Assembly: GCF_012843265.1 (NCBI RefSeq) | Contig: NZ_JABAIT010000008.1 | Location: 1-64,000 of the forward strand | DNA: 64,000 nt | Reading direction: 5' to 3' | DNA from: Bacillus sp. DNRA2 | GTDB taxonomy: Bacteria > Bacillota > Bacilli > Bacillales > Cytobacillaceae | Shown here: one piece after another, positions 53,558 to 62,220 of the stretch | How positions within the stretch are numbered: position 1 is the first letter of the stretch | Layout: every line of letters starts with the position of its first letter | Position numbers and translations under genes: made by a program | Notes under the pieces: generated by a model | The model's database searches: none | Seen by the model: only the letters and a program-made list of their open reading frames with translations | What the model was told of the DNA's origin: nothing

Positions 53558-55696
53558 TTGCTTGAAGCAGCACAGCAAATTTTAAAAACATATTTTGGTT
53601 ATGATGAATTTCGCCAAGGCCAAAAAGCTACGCTTGAACACGTATTTAAAGGCGAAAATACGTTATGCGTAATGCCTACTGGAGGCGGAAAATCACTCTG
53701 TTATCAAATCCCCGCACTTAATTTCCCTGGAACAACGATTGTCATCTCACCACTTATTTCTCTCATGAAAGATCAGGTTGATTCATTGCAGCAATTAGGT
53801 ATTGCTGCCACATATATTAATAGCAGTTTAACACCAGCGGAAATGAATGAAAGATTGACATTAGTTCAACAAGGTACATACAAGCTGTTATATATTTCAC
53901 CAGAGCGGCTAGAATCAGGGATGTTTTTAGACGAGTTAAAGGATATAGAAATTCCTTTGATTGCCGTTGATGAAGCTCATTGCATATCGCAATGGGGTCA
54001 CGATTTTCGACCAAGCTATCGTTATATTTCGAGCATTCTGGCTCACATAAGTACAAAGCCGATTATCTTAGCTTTGACTGCGACAGCAACAGCTCAGGTC
54101 CGTGCGGATATCCGACAATCGTTACAAATCGAAGATGAAGTTGTCACTAGCTTCGAAAGAACCAATCTAGCTTTTTCTGTTGTTAAAGGTCAAGACCGCG
54201 ACGCATTTTTGCTAGATTATTTGAAACAAAATGACAAAGAATCTGGCATTATTTATGCTGCCACTCGAAAAACAGTTGATCAACTTTATCAGCAATTACA
54301 GGCACAAAATATTCAAGCTGCACGCTATCACGCGGGTTTAAGTGATCAAGAGCGGCAAGAGATGCAAACGGCATTTTTACAGGATGAAAAAACGGTCATG
54401 GTGGCTACTTCTGCATTTGGAATGGGAATTGATAAATCGAATGTTCGTTTTGTTATCCATTATCAAATGCCACGAAATATGGAAAGTTATTATCAAGAGG
54501 CCGGTAGAGCAGGACGGGATGGATTGGACAGTACATGCATCCTTTTATACGGACCTGCCGATACACAAATTCATCGCTTTTTAATAGATCAATCATGGGA
54601 GAGAGAACGCATCCCCCTCGAACTCGAAAAATTAAACCAAATGGTGGGGTTTTGTCATACCGAGGATTGTCTCCAAAGTTGGATTGTTGATTACTTTAAT
54701 CAAGAGCCTTCAGGTGACTGCGGGAGATGCAGCAATTGCACTGATACGAGACAAAGTGTTGATGTGACAAAGGAAGCGCAAATTGTGCTTTCTTGTATTG
54801 TGAGAATGGGGCAGCGCTTTGGTAAGGCGGCTGTTGCCAAAGTCCTGACTGGTTCAAAAAGCAAGTCGGTGACACAATTTCAGTTTGATAAGCTTTCCAC
54901 CTATGGACTGCTGCAATCAGAGGGCACGAAGGATGTCACTGAGTTTATCGATTATTTAATTACCGAAGAATTAATTGGAATAGAGAATGGGCAATTCCCA
55001 ACGATATACGTCACGGTTAAAGGCAAAGAAGTACTTACCGGTCGACAAAACGTCAGCCGAAAAGAGGCAATTCAAGCAAAAACGATTTCAAAGTCAGACC
55101 CATTATTTGAGGAACTCCGCTTGCTCCGCAAATCGATTGCCGAACAGGAAAAAGTACCACCGTTTGTCATTTTTTCAGATTCTAGTTTGCAAGATATGTG
55201 TATAAAGTTGCCAAAAACAAACAGTGAAATGTTAAATGTTAAAGGTGTAGGCGAACATAAGTTAGAAAAATACGGTCTGGAATTTATTCAATTAATCCGT
55301 GACTTTTGTCAGCGAAATCCAGAGCGGGAGACGCAAGTCTCATTACACGAAGCAAATTCTGTTACGACACCAAAACCTCATGCTAAGAAGCGGAATCCAA
55401 CTGGAAGTCCATCACATCATGAAACGTATGAAAAATACCGGTCTGGATTGTCATTATTTGAGATTGCAAAGGAAAGGGATATTACCTTAATTACCGTTCA
55501 AAATCACCTGATTCGCTGTGCCGAAGAGGGACTTGAAATTGATTGGGAAAATGAACTGCCGCAGGAGGTCAGACCAGTCATTGCAAAAGCCGTTCAAACC
55601 GCAGGTACTGATAAACTAAAGCCTATCAAGGAATTGCTTCCTAATGAAATCACCTATTTTATGATTCGAGGATATTTCTTTTTAAATAGTAAATAA
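53558..55696 (+). CDS. recQ: RecQ ATP-dependent DNA helicase with C-terminal HTH extension
   Basis: A 3'-5' DNA helicase for recombination and fork repair. Domains: two RecA-like folds (1-330; Walker A TGGGKS, DEAH box as VDEAHCIS, motif VI QEAGRAGRDG), RQC with zinc cysteines (CHTEDC and CGRCSNC) about 370-400 and winged helix, an HRDC domain (about 510-590), and an extra C-terminal helix-turn-helix domain (HTH_40 type, about 620-710). The 712 residues exceed E. coli RecQ (about 610) because of that extension. The TTG start at 53558 is chosen since AGGAGGG lies 8 nt upstream. Confidence 0.95.
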   Translation: MLEAAQQILKTYFGYDEFRQGQKATLEHVFKGENTLCVMPTGGGKSLCYQIPALNFPGTTIVISPLISLMKDQVDSLQQLGIAATYINSSLTPAEMNERLTLVQQGTYKLLYISPERLESGMFLDELKDIEIPLIAVDEAHCISQWGHDFRPSYRYISSILAHISTKPIILALTATATAQVRADIRQSLQIEDEVVTSFERTNLAFSVVKGQDRDAFLLDYLKQNDKESGIIYAATRKTVDQLYQQLQAQNIQAARYHAGLSDQERQEMQTAFLQDEKTVMVATSAFGMGIDKSNVRFVIHYQMPRNMESYYQEAGRAGRDGLDSTCILLYGPADTQIHRFLIDQSWERERIPLELEKLNQMVGFCHTEDCLQSWIVDYFNQEPSGDCGRCSNCTDTRQSVDVTKEAQIVLSCIVRMGQRFGKAAVAKVLTGSKSKSVTQFQFDKLSTYGLLQSEGTKDVTEFIDYLITEELIGIENGQFPTIYVTVKGKEVLTGRQNVSRKEAIQAKTISKSDPLFEELRLLRKSIAEQEKVPPFVIFSDSSLQDMCIKLPKTNSEMLNVKGVGEHKLEKYGLEFIQLIRDFCQRNPERETQVSLHEANSVTTPKPHAKKRNPTGSPSHHETYEKYRSGLSLFEIAKERDITLITVQNHLIRCAEEGLEIDWENELPQEVRPVIAKAVQTAGTDKLKPIKELLPNEITYFMIRGYFFLNSK

Positions 55697-55700
55697 AATG

Positions 55701-55740
55701 AATCCCTGTGAAAAGGAAACAAGCACCTTTGCACAGGGAT
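55701..55740 (+). terminator. Weak terminator-like hairpin
   Basis: ATCCCTGTG and CACAGGGAT with an inner AAAGG/CCTTT; no T-run follows. Confidence 0.45.
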
Positions 55741-55770
55741 GTTACATATCATACGGTACCATAATATTCA

Positions 55771-56037
55771 TTAAAGGATCCCCTCTAAAAGTTGTCGAAA
55801 ATAGAAAGCCCCCAACGATGTCACACTAATAATCAACACTGCGATGGATAAATAACGCGCTCTAGCAGCTTGTTTTACATATTGGTACAGAAAATAAGCA
55901 GATATGATTATACCTAAGTAAAAAGCAATTGCCCAAACTGAATTCAAGAGAGCAGCACTGCCAAAATTAGCGATGAAAAAAATATAATAAAAGCTGTTTA
56001 CCACTAATAGTATCATTAAAATAATTTTCCTTATCAT
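55771..56037 (-). CDS. Small three-helix membrane protein
   Basis: An unrecognised 88-residue protein with three hydrophobic helices (residues about 4-24, 31-52 and 61-80) and a basic KQAARARY loop. The ATG has AAAGGAGATG upstream. A single gene converging on recQ. Confidence 0.65.
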   Translation of the reverse strand: MIRKIILMILLVVNSFYYIFFIANFGSAALLNSVWAIAFYLGIIISAYFLYQYVKQAARARYLSIAVLIISVTSLGAFYFRQLLEGIL

Positions 56038-56334
56038 TCATCTCATCTCCTTTTATGCTCATTCATATTTTAACATAATTTACTCACTAATTGTAATATT
56101 CTGATTTTTAATTTGATGATTGTCATCATATCATTATGGAAACAGAATAATTCCGAACGAAAAATTTTGTTAAAAGAGCGCGAATTGTTTATATTTTTCG
56201 TCAATTGTGTTATAGTACAGTATGTTATCATAATCACATACGGAAAATTCCATCAATTTTTGTCGGGATATGACAAAGGTTTGCACAATAGTTGACCAAT
56301 ATTTTCAAAGATTATCGTAAAGGGAGAGAGATTG

Positions 56335-57126
56335 ATGCGTGTAGGAATTAAAAGAATGACAGAGGAACAAGCGAAAATTACATTGCAAGAAGCAGCAGGG
56401 CTGGCCATTATTACCATTCATCGCCCACAGAAACGCAATGCGCTAACTGCTAATATGTGGAATCAGTTAGCTGAAATAGGTCAAAAGGTGATTGAAAATC
56501 CTAAAAATAGAGTACTGCTTTTAAGAGGTGCTGGCGAACAATTTACAGCTGGTTCTGACTTAGGTGAGTTCCATGAAATGTCACTGGAAGAGGCAGAGCA
56601 TGCGTTTGTATTAATGGAAAAGGCTATTTCGACGATTGAAGGCTTACCAATTCCGACAATCGGTGTCATTAACGGACCGGCAATGGGCGCAGGTCTTGAA
56701 CTAGCCTTAGCATGTGATATTCGTGTAGGTTCAAACAAGGCAGCATTGGGAATTCCCGTTGGAAAGCTTGGTATAACTTTAAATAATAAATTTGCGAAAC
56801 GGATCGTTGATCTAGTGGGTCCAAGCATTACAAAAGAATTAGTTTATTTAGGGAGAATTTTGAAAGCGGAAGAAGCATATTCGTTAGGGATGCTAAACTA
56901 TTTGGTTGATGAGTCAGAATTAGACCGGTATGCATTTAAAATGGGGAAATTAGTTGCGACGATGTCACCTGCATCATTGTTAGCGGTGAAACAATCAGTT
57001 AATGAATGCATTAACAGCGCACCGGTACTTTGGAATGGTTCAACACCATTTGTCGATGCCCAAGATTTTCCTGAAGGAGTCGCAGCTTTCGTTGAAAAAA
57101 GACCACCTCAATTTAAAAGAAAATAG
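56335..57126 (+). CDS. Enoyl-CoA hydratase/isomerase family protein
   Basis: A crotonase-fold enzyme of 263 residues. The acyl-CoA oxyanion hole is visible in GAGEQFTAGSDLGEF and INGPAMGAGLELALACDI. Usual catalytic Glu positions are not clearly conserved (the second carries GKLGIT), so hydratase, isomerase or another crotonase activity are all possible. The ATG at 56335 has GGGAGAGAG upstream; an internal ATG at 56356 is an alternative. It is a single gene separated from the fatty-acid operon downstream by a repeat and other genes. Confidence 0.85.
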   Translation: MRVGIKRMTEEQAKITLQEAAGLAIITIHRPQKRNALTANMWNQLAEIGQKVIENPKNRVLLLRGAGEQFTAGSDLGEFHEMSLEEAEHAFVLMEKAISTIEGLPIPTIGVINGPAMGAGLELALACDIRVGSNKAALGIPVGKLGITLNNKFAKRIVDLVGPSITKELVYLGRILKAEEAYSLGMLNYLVDESELDRYAFKMGKLVATMSPASLLAVKQSVNECINSAPVLWNGSTPFVDAQDFPEGVAAFVEKRPPQFKRK

Positions 57127-57129
57127 TAA

Positions 57130-57247
57130 GAAAAGCGGAAACGGCTCGCATAGGGGCGACAGGCATAAGACGAATCACGCAGGAGGCGTAAGCCTCTGGA
57201 GAGATTTGGCTTATGACCCGAGGCCCTAGCCGCTGAAGCTAGACAGT
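57130..57247. repeat. Imperfect palindromic intergenic repeat (Bacillaceae type)
   Basis: About 118 bp, GC-rich relative to the flanks. AGCGG-AAA-CGGCT at the left faces CCTAGCCGCT near the right end, and GGCATAAG faces CTTATGACC. It ends in GAAGCTAGACAGT, as do many dispersed repeats I know from Bacillaceae. It directly follows the enoyl-CoA hydratase stop. Confidence 0.75.
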
Positions 57248-57250
57248 AAA

Positions 57251-57298
57251 AAAAACGGAAGGCTCTAGCTTATGCTTGAGCCTTCCGTTTTTTTTGAT
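57251..57298. terminator. Strong bidirectional terminator
   Basis: AAAACGGAAGGCTC and GAGCCTTCCGTTTT with inner AGC/GCT, then eight T on the + side and A-rich on the other. It overlaps the end of the P-loop gene. Confidence 0.9.
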
Positions 57299-58089
57299 AA
57301 CAGAATGGTAAGATTTACTTGATAAAGCTCAATATTTAACTGATTTAAAAAATGCATGCGGATTTCTTGTTGCAGCTTTTCCGTCAAGTTAATCAGATTG
57401 CCGCGGATTGGGTATTTAATCGAAATGATAACCTTAAGGAGTGGCATTTTGTCAATATTAAATTCAACTGCTTTACATTCACCAATTTGCTGATATTGAC
57501 TACAGATAATTTCAACGATGTTTTTAAATACTTTTGGCTGGATGTTAATTGCGCCGCGATGGAAATCAGGATGGACAATGGTATTTTCACCAATTCGTTC
57601 TTTTTTTGAGGAGAAGATTTCGACACCACTTTGGATCAGTTTTTTAAAAAAATTCTGATCTACCTGTTTATACGGAATGGGGATAATATGCTTACCCTCA
57701 GTTCCTCTAATAAATTGAGCTAATTTTATTTCGCTTGAAGTCCGAATATCCTCCACATAAAAATAATGGTTAATGTCACCTAGATTTAATCGACTAGCGA
57801 TTAGACGGGTCATTTTATCAGAAGTCCCGATGATAAGAATTCTATCGATGAAATAATTATTGATTGCCATTTGAACCTCTTTTAAATGATCTTCATCGAA
57901 AAAGGTTGCCCGCTTCACAGCTTTTAGAGCATTTTTTTCAAATTTTGCTGAGTAGCCAGCAATTTTTTCACCATTAAAAATTAATAAACCATCATCAATA
58001 ATGGCAGGAATTTTATGTTTATGCGCAAATGAAAGAGCGCTTGTACTTTTCCCTGATCCACTTGGACCACTTAATGAAAAAATTTCCAT
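57265..58089 (-). CDS. P-loop ATP-binding protein with Asp23-like C-terminal domain
   Basis: A 274-residue protein of unknown function. The Walker A motif GPSGSGKST lies at residues 8-16, at the start of a P-loop NTPase domain (1-170). The C-terminus (about 190-262) resembles the small alpha/beta domain of Asp23/Gls24 alkaline-shock proteins. ATP-dependent signalling or stress functions are guesses. The ATG has GGAGAGTCATGA upstream. Its 3' end runs into the terminator hairpin at 57251. Confidence 0.65.
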   Translation of the reverse strand: MEIFSLSGPSGSGKSTSALSFAHKHKIPAIIDDGLLIFNGEKIAGYSAKFEKNALKAVKRATFFDEDHLKEVQMAINNYFIDRILIIGTSDKMTRLIASRLNLGDINHYFYVEDIRTSSEIKLAQFIRGTEGKHIIPIPYKQVDQNFFKKLIQSGVEIFSSKKERIGENTIVHPDFHRGAINIQPKVFKNIVEIICSQYQQIGECKAVEFNIDKMPLLKVIISIKYPIRGNLINLTEKLQQEIRMHFLNQLNIELYQVNLTILLSKKTEGSSIS

Positions 58090-58326
58090 TCATGACTCTC
58101 CTAAATCTATAGACTTTTCTCTATTTTATGTCATTTTACAATACCTGTCATCACAATGGTTTTGACAATATTAAACTAGTAATCGAATATAGCGGCAGAA
58201 TATAGTCGATATTTGTAAAGAAATGTAGCAAATAATTTTCGTAGTTTTGAAATGAATATCACTGATTTTGGACATGCTATAATTGAGAATGAATCATAAG
58301 GATAGCAATAATAGGAGGGGATTTAT

Positions 58327-58755
58327 ATGCCGATTGAAGCGTATTTAAATTTTGATGGGAATTGTCGTGAAGCAGTTGAATTTTATGCAGAAGTGTTTGA
58401 AACGGGAGCACCACAAATTATGACATTTGGTGAAGGCCCACAAAACCCAGACTATCCTTTACCAGAAGAGGCAAAACACTTAGTCATGCACGCTAATATC
58501 ATCGTAAGTGGCAGCCGCTTAATGTTTTCAGATGTTTTTCCAGGGATGCCGTTTACACAAGGGAATAACATTAGTTTAACCGTATTAAGTAAGGATGAAA
58601 ATGAACTTAAGGTGTGGTATAACAAGCTTAAGGACGGCGGTAAGGTGAATATGGAGCTTCAGGAAACATTCTGGAGTAAATGCTATGGAAGTTTAACCGA
58701 TAAATTCGGAATTGAATGGCAATTAAGTATGGAACCAGAAGAAGCGCAAGGTTAA
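58327..58755 (+). CDS. VOC-superfamily protein, PhnB/YjdN-like
   Basis: A 142-residue glyoxalase-fold protein of the PhnB/YjdN type. It has the family opening EAYLNFDGNCREAVEFYAEVF and a closing WSKCYGSLTDKFGIEWQLS. Many members lack enzymatic activity data. The ATG has AGGAGG upstream. It is a single gene; the hairpin repeat follows 24 bp after the stop. Confidence 0.88.
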   Translation: MPIEAYLNFDGNCREAVEFYAEVFETGAPQIMTFGEGPQNPDYPLPEEAKHLVMHANIIVSGSRLMFSDVFPGMPFTQGNNISLTVLSKDENELKVWYNKLKDGGKVNMELQETFWSKCYGSLTDKFGIEWQLSMEPEEAQG

Positions 58756-58771
58756 TTTTCATTAAGTTCTA

Positions 58772-58848
58772 TTGAAGTGTAGCTCCAATCTACCGCATTG
58801 GAGCTATATTTTTATTGAGTTTTTTCGAAACGTAGCTCCAATCAGCCC
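58772..58848 (+). repeat. Second copy of the 53-bp hairpin repeat (about 1.5 units)
   Basis: GTAGCTCCAAT begins at 58779 and again at 58832, again 53 bp apart. The first copy has its 7-nt loop (CTACCGC) and ATTGGAGCTAT arm; the second stops after the left arm. Here the arms pair without the mismatch seen at 16541. The copy lies between converging genes. Confidence 0.9.
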
Positions 58849-58852
58849 CTTC

Positions 58853-59200
58853 TTATTGTTTTATTAGGATGGTAGCATTAATAATTGGTTTTTTGGCACA
58901 CACACCTTTGATGGTCCATTTATCACCAACATGGTTTATGGATAAAGTCACCGTATCACCTACAAAGACGGGGGCAATAAACTTCATCTCATACGAATAA
59001 GGTAAATCGTTTGGTTTAAGAAAATGGCTTGATAATACACTCCAAACCTTTCCCATTGTTAATAATCCATGACTAATCCGATTGGGGAATCCATGAACTT
59101 TGGCGTATTCTTGATCCAAATGAACAGGGTTGAAATCTCCAGAAACATGAGCAAACGCTTCAATATCAGCTTCACTTATGATAAATTCTATCGTTTTCAT
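58853..59200 (-). CDS. MaoC-like hotdog dehydratase (C-terminal-type, catalytic)
   Basis: A 115-residue protein with an R-specific enoyl-CoA hydratase (MaoC) fold. The catalytic motif DFNPVHLDQEYAK...SHG carries the Asp-His pair. The length is short for the family (130-150) but compact. The ATG overlaps the end of the gene upstream by 4 bp, so the two form a translational unit. Together they look like the two halves of a double-hotdog dehydratase. Confidence 0.8.
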   Translation of the reverse strand: MKTIEFIISEADIEAFAHVSGDFNPVHLDQEYAKVHGFPNRISHGLLTMGKVWSVLSSHFLKPNDLPYSYEMKFIAPVFVGDTVTLSINHVGDKWTIKGVCAKKPIINATILIKQ

Positions 59201-59592
59201 ATAACACCACCACAGACAATTTGATAATTTCCTTCAAAACAAAGTTTACCTTGCATATCCACAATGACTAGAGATTGTTTCACTAGATAAAAACCTTTTC
59301 GCTCAGTATGCTCTGTTAAATAAATGTGCGCTTTGTAAGTTTCTCCGATATACATCGTTTGATGATACGAGCATTCTTGTTTGCGGTGAAGGATAGGTTC
59401 AGTCAACTGCCAAGGAAGGTTCAACAGTTTGTAAGCAACCAACGGCATGGTTGGTGGAAGTGGCATTGTTTTAAATCCAAAATTTTTAGCTGCTTCCACA
59501 CTTTGGTAAATTGGATTTGGGTCAGACATTACTTTCATAAATTCAGTAACGTCCGTTTGATGAAATATGATAGAAACCTCACTAGTTTTCAT
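59197..59592 (-). CDS. MaoC N-terminal-type hotdog protein
   Basis: A 131-residue protein of the FAS1/MaoC_dehydrat_N type, usually the non-catalytic partner or N-terminal half of dehydratases. Typical features are the VTEFMKVMSDPNPIYQS helix and the following PPTMPLV. The ATG overlaps the stop of the thiolase gene by 4 bp, and its stop overlaps the next hotdog gene. The dehydratase pair may act with the thiolase and ligase above it. Confidence 0.78.
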   Translation of the reverse strand: MKTSEVSIIFHQTDVTEFMKVMSDPNPIYQSVEAAKNFGFKTMPLPPTMPLVAYKLLNLPWQLTEPILHRKQECSYHQTMYIGETYKAHIYLTEHTERKGFYLVKQSLVIVDMQGKLCFEGNYQIVCGGVI

Positions 59593-60686
59593 TGTACCAC
59601 CTCAAATAAAATTGCCATACCGATGCCGCCACCACTACCAACTGCAGCAATTGCATATTTTGCAGCTGCCATTCTTTGAACTTCATAAAATAATCGGGTT
59701 ACAAGGACTGCACCAGAAGCTCCGTATGGATGCCCTAGTGTTAAAGCCCCACCGCGAACATTTACCTTTTCAATTGGTATGGATAGTTCATTTGTACAAG
59801 CTGCTATTTTGGAAGCAAACGCTTCATTTATTTCAATCAAGTCAATATCGGCGATTGTAAGTTTGTTTCGTTCAAGTAGTTCAGATATCGCCGGAACTGG
59901 TGAAATGCCAGGAAAATTCGGATGGACACCGGCTATAGCACTGTCTACAAAACGAAGCACTGGCGTGTATCCTTGAGAACGAGCCGCTTCTTCTTCCATG
60001 ATTAATACTGCACTGGCGCCATCATTTATCGCACAGCTGTTTGCTGCGGTTACTGTCCCATTTTTATCAGTAAAAAGCGGCTTTGCACGTCTTAATAATG
60101 CTTCCATATTACGTTTTTTGGTAAATTCCTCATCGCGTGCTTGCTCTTCAATTGGGACTATTTCTGCTTCGAAAATCCCTTGCTCGAGGGATGTCCAACT
60201 TCTTTCATAGCTTAATAGAGCAAAGTGATCCTGAGTCTCACGGCTAATCCCATAATACTGTGCAACAAATTCTGCTGCTACACCCATGTCAGGGTCACCG
60301 ATTTCAAGAGGAGCAAAGCGGGCTCTTGTTGGAAACGGTGAAGTTGATGTACTCTCGACCCCTCCGGCAATATAGCTAATTCCGGCACCAGCTTTAATGA
60401 AGCAGGCAGCGATTCTGATCGCTTCTAATCCTGCACTACATTGGCGATCTAAGGTTAGTCCAGTTACGGAAAGGGGCAGACCAGCTTTTAACGAAGCGAC
60501 GCGAGCCACATTACCGCCAGGGCCGACAATATTACCGAGAATCACCTCATTAATGGTTTCAATTCCGGTGGCTAAATGACGAATGATAGGAGCAGCGAGG
60601 TCAGAAGCATCCAAGTGCTTAAACATGCCATTTTTCTTTCCAATTGCTGTTCGTTTTGCATTAACAATGACTGCGGTTGGCATCAT
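59589..60686 (-). CDS. yhfS: Thiolase-family protein lacking the second catalytic cysteine (YhfS-like)
   Basis: A 365-residue thiolase. The nucleophile Cys83 (LDRQCSAGLEA) and His319 (TLGHPYGASGA) are present, as is NEAFA. The C-terminal motif that normally reads CxGGGxG is here VGSGGGIG, so Gly350 stands where the second catalytic Cys belongs. The enzyme may act differently from a classical acetyl-CoA acyltransferase. It overlaps the ligase gene by 26 bp. Gene order ligase-thiolase next to bioY matches B. subtilis yhfU-yhfT-yhfS. Confidence 0.87.
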   Translation of the reverse strand: MMPTAVIVNAKRTAIGKKNGMFKHLDASDLAAPIIRHLATGIETINEVILGNIVGPGGNVARVASLKAGLPLSVTGLTLDRQCSAGLEAIRIAACFIKAGAGISYIAGGVESTSTSPFPTRARFAPLEIGDPDMGVAAEFVAQYYGISRETQDHFALLSYERSWTSLEQGIFEAEIVPIEEQARDEEFTKKRNMEALLRRAKPLFTDKNGTVTAANSCAINDGASAVLIMEEEAARSQGYTPVLRFVDSAIAGVHPNFPGISPVPAISELLERNKLTIADIDLIEINEAFASKIAACTNELSIPIEKVNVRGGALTLGHPYGASGAVLVTRLFYEVQRMAAAKYAIAAVGSGGGIGMAILFEVVQ

Positions 60687-62142
60687 TCTTCACCTCGCTT
60701 TCTATTAATTGCTTTAATTCAGCACGTGCAATTTTTCCGCTAATGGTGTGCGGCATTTCCTCTACAAAAACCCATTTTCGCGGGATTTTAAAGGAGGCCA
60801 ACTCATCTTTGCAGTGTTTGACTAATCCTTTTTTTGTGGTGTTCCCAACGACAACTGCTGCGACGATTTGTCCCCAGTATTCATCAGTCAGACCAATAAC
60901 AGCAACCTCGTCAATGTCTGGATGGGAAGATAAAACTTTTTCAATTTCTTCCGGAAAAATATTAATACCGCCGTAAAGAATCATATTTTTCTCTCGACCA
61001 ACTAAATACAAATATCCATCTTCGTCAAAATAGCCCATATCATCAACGGTTATCCAACCTTCCTTATCAGCTATTATCGTGATCGAGTCATTTGATTGAT
61101 AAAGATACCCCATAAACACCATTTCGCTTCGCACGTATATTTTTCCAATTTCATTAACTTTAGCTAATTCATTATCTTTAGTGCGAATTTGCAATTCAAC
61201 CTTGTAGCAAGGCTTTCCGACAGAGCCGGGTTTTAGTTCTTGCTCGTGATTGTTTAAGACCGTCACAAAGCTAAGCTCGCTTGCTCCGTAGTACTCGTAC
61301 ATCGTTAAATTTGGAAACCAACGACGAATGCTCAGCTTTGAAGCTTCCTCCCATTTTGCCCCAGAGGATATCATGGTTAGCTGTTTTGAGATGGGTTTAC
61401 ATTGCTTCAAAAAGGCTTGTACCATCGTCGGAACGACAAAAACGGTAGAGATCGACTTTTCTTTTAAAATCGAAAGGGTGAGGGAGGGGTTGAATTTTTC
61501 GAGTAAGTAAACTGTCCCTCCTAAGTATAGTGTGCTGATAGCGCCATACAGAAAATGTGAATGGATCAAAGCGCCAGGAATAAGCACAGACTCAGAGCCG
61601 TCCATCGCAAAATCATAAATATTACAGATAAAGCTCGCAGTCCATGAAGCATGTGAGCGCACAAACGCTTTAGGATCCCCAGTTGTACCAGAGGTGAAAC
61701 CCATATAAAAGGGGAGTGCGGGATTCGGCTCCTGTATTAGAGGAGTTGCCTGTAATATGCTGATATGGCATTCCTCCCAAATCAAGATTTCTCCCGAAAA
61801 AGGCCTAATTTTTTCTGCCATTCTACGAGTTGTGATAAGGATTGAGGGACGAGAAAGAGACAAACGTTTGTCAATTTCCGCAACTTGCCACTTTGGGTCA
61901 AATAGAACTGAGGTCCAACCAGCCTTTGCTGCACCAGCAAATAATTGTAAAAATGGAATGCCATTTGGTAAATATATCCCCAATGTTGGTGTTTTTTCAT
62001 GTAAGCTAATAAGCCAACCTGCTGTTTTTTCAACTATTTCATTCCATTGCTTATATGTAATCGTTTGTTGTCCTATCTGAATCGCCGGGCGATTAGGAAA
62101 TTCGCTAGCGTTTTTTCCATATGTCGCAGTAATCGTTGTCAT
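60661..62142 (-). CDS. yhfT: Acyl-CoA synthetase, AMP-forming (YhfT-like)
   Basis: An adenylate-forming ligase of 493 residues. The ATP motif is TSGTTGDPKAF; the second is YEYYGASELSFV and the third YLVGREKNMILYGG, then lysine in SGKIARAELKQ. It would activate a fatty or dicarboxylic acid to its CoA thioester. It overlaps the thiolase gene and follows bioY after a terminator. In B. subtilis the orthologous yhfT is in the BirA-controlled yhfUTS set, as I recall. Confidence 0.9.
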   Translation of the reverse strand: MTTITATYGKNASEFPNRPAIQIGQQTITYKQWNEIVEKTAGWLISLHEKTPTLGIYLPNGIPFLQLFAGAAKAGWTSVLFDPKWQVAEIDKRLSLSRPSILITTRRMAEKIRPFSGEILIWEECHISILQATPLIQEPNPALPFYMGFTSGTTGDPKAFVRSHASWTASFICNIYDFAMDGSESVLIPGALIHSHFLYGAISTLYLGGTVYLLEKFNPSLTLSILKEKSISTVFVVPTMVQAFLKQCKPISKQLTMISSGAKWEEASKLSIRRWFPNLTMYEYYGASELSFVTVLNNHEQELKPGSVGKPCYKVELQIRTKDNELAKVNEIGKIYVRSEMVFMGYLYQSNDSITIIADKEGWITVDDMGYFDEDGYLYLVGREKNMILYGGINIFPEEIEKVLSSHPDIDEVAVIGLTDEYWGQIVAAVVVGNTTKKGLVKHCKDELASFKIPRKWVFVEEMPHTISGKIARAELKQLIESEVKNDANRSHC

Positions 62143-62170
62143 TGCTACTCTCCTTTTGCAAAGAAACTTT

Positions 62171-62184
62171 ATGTTCTAAAACAT
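62171..62184. promoter_or_regulatory. Palindrome upstream of the acyl-CoA ligase
   Basis: ATGTTCTAAAACAT (one central mismatch) lies 28 bp before the ligase start, after the bioY terminator, and could be an operator of a separate regulator. Confidence 0.3.
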
Positions 62185-62191
62185 TTAATAT

Positions 62192-62220
62192 GAAGAAAAA
62201 GGAGACACGATTGCGTCTCC
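62192..62220 (-). terminator. Terminator after bioY
   Basis: On the - strand GGAGAC-GCAATCGT-GTCTCC then TTTTTCTTC. It sits directly at the bioY stop, so expression of the acyl-CoA genes needs read-through or a second promoter. Confidence 0.85.

Noticed and set aside
56113-56295. A 60-residue frame before the enoyl-CoA hydratase
   Set aside because: No ribosome site; composition is that of an AT-rich promoter region.
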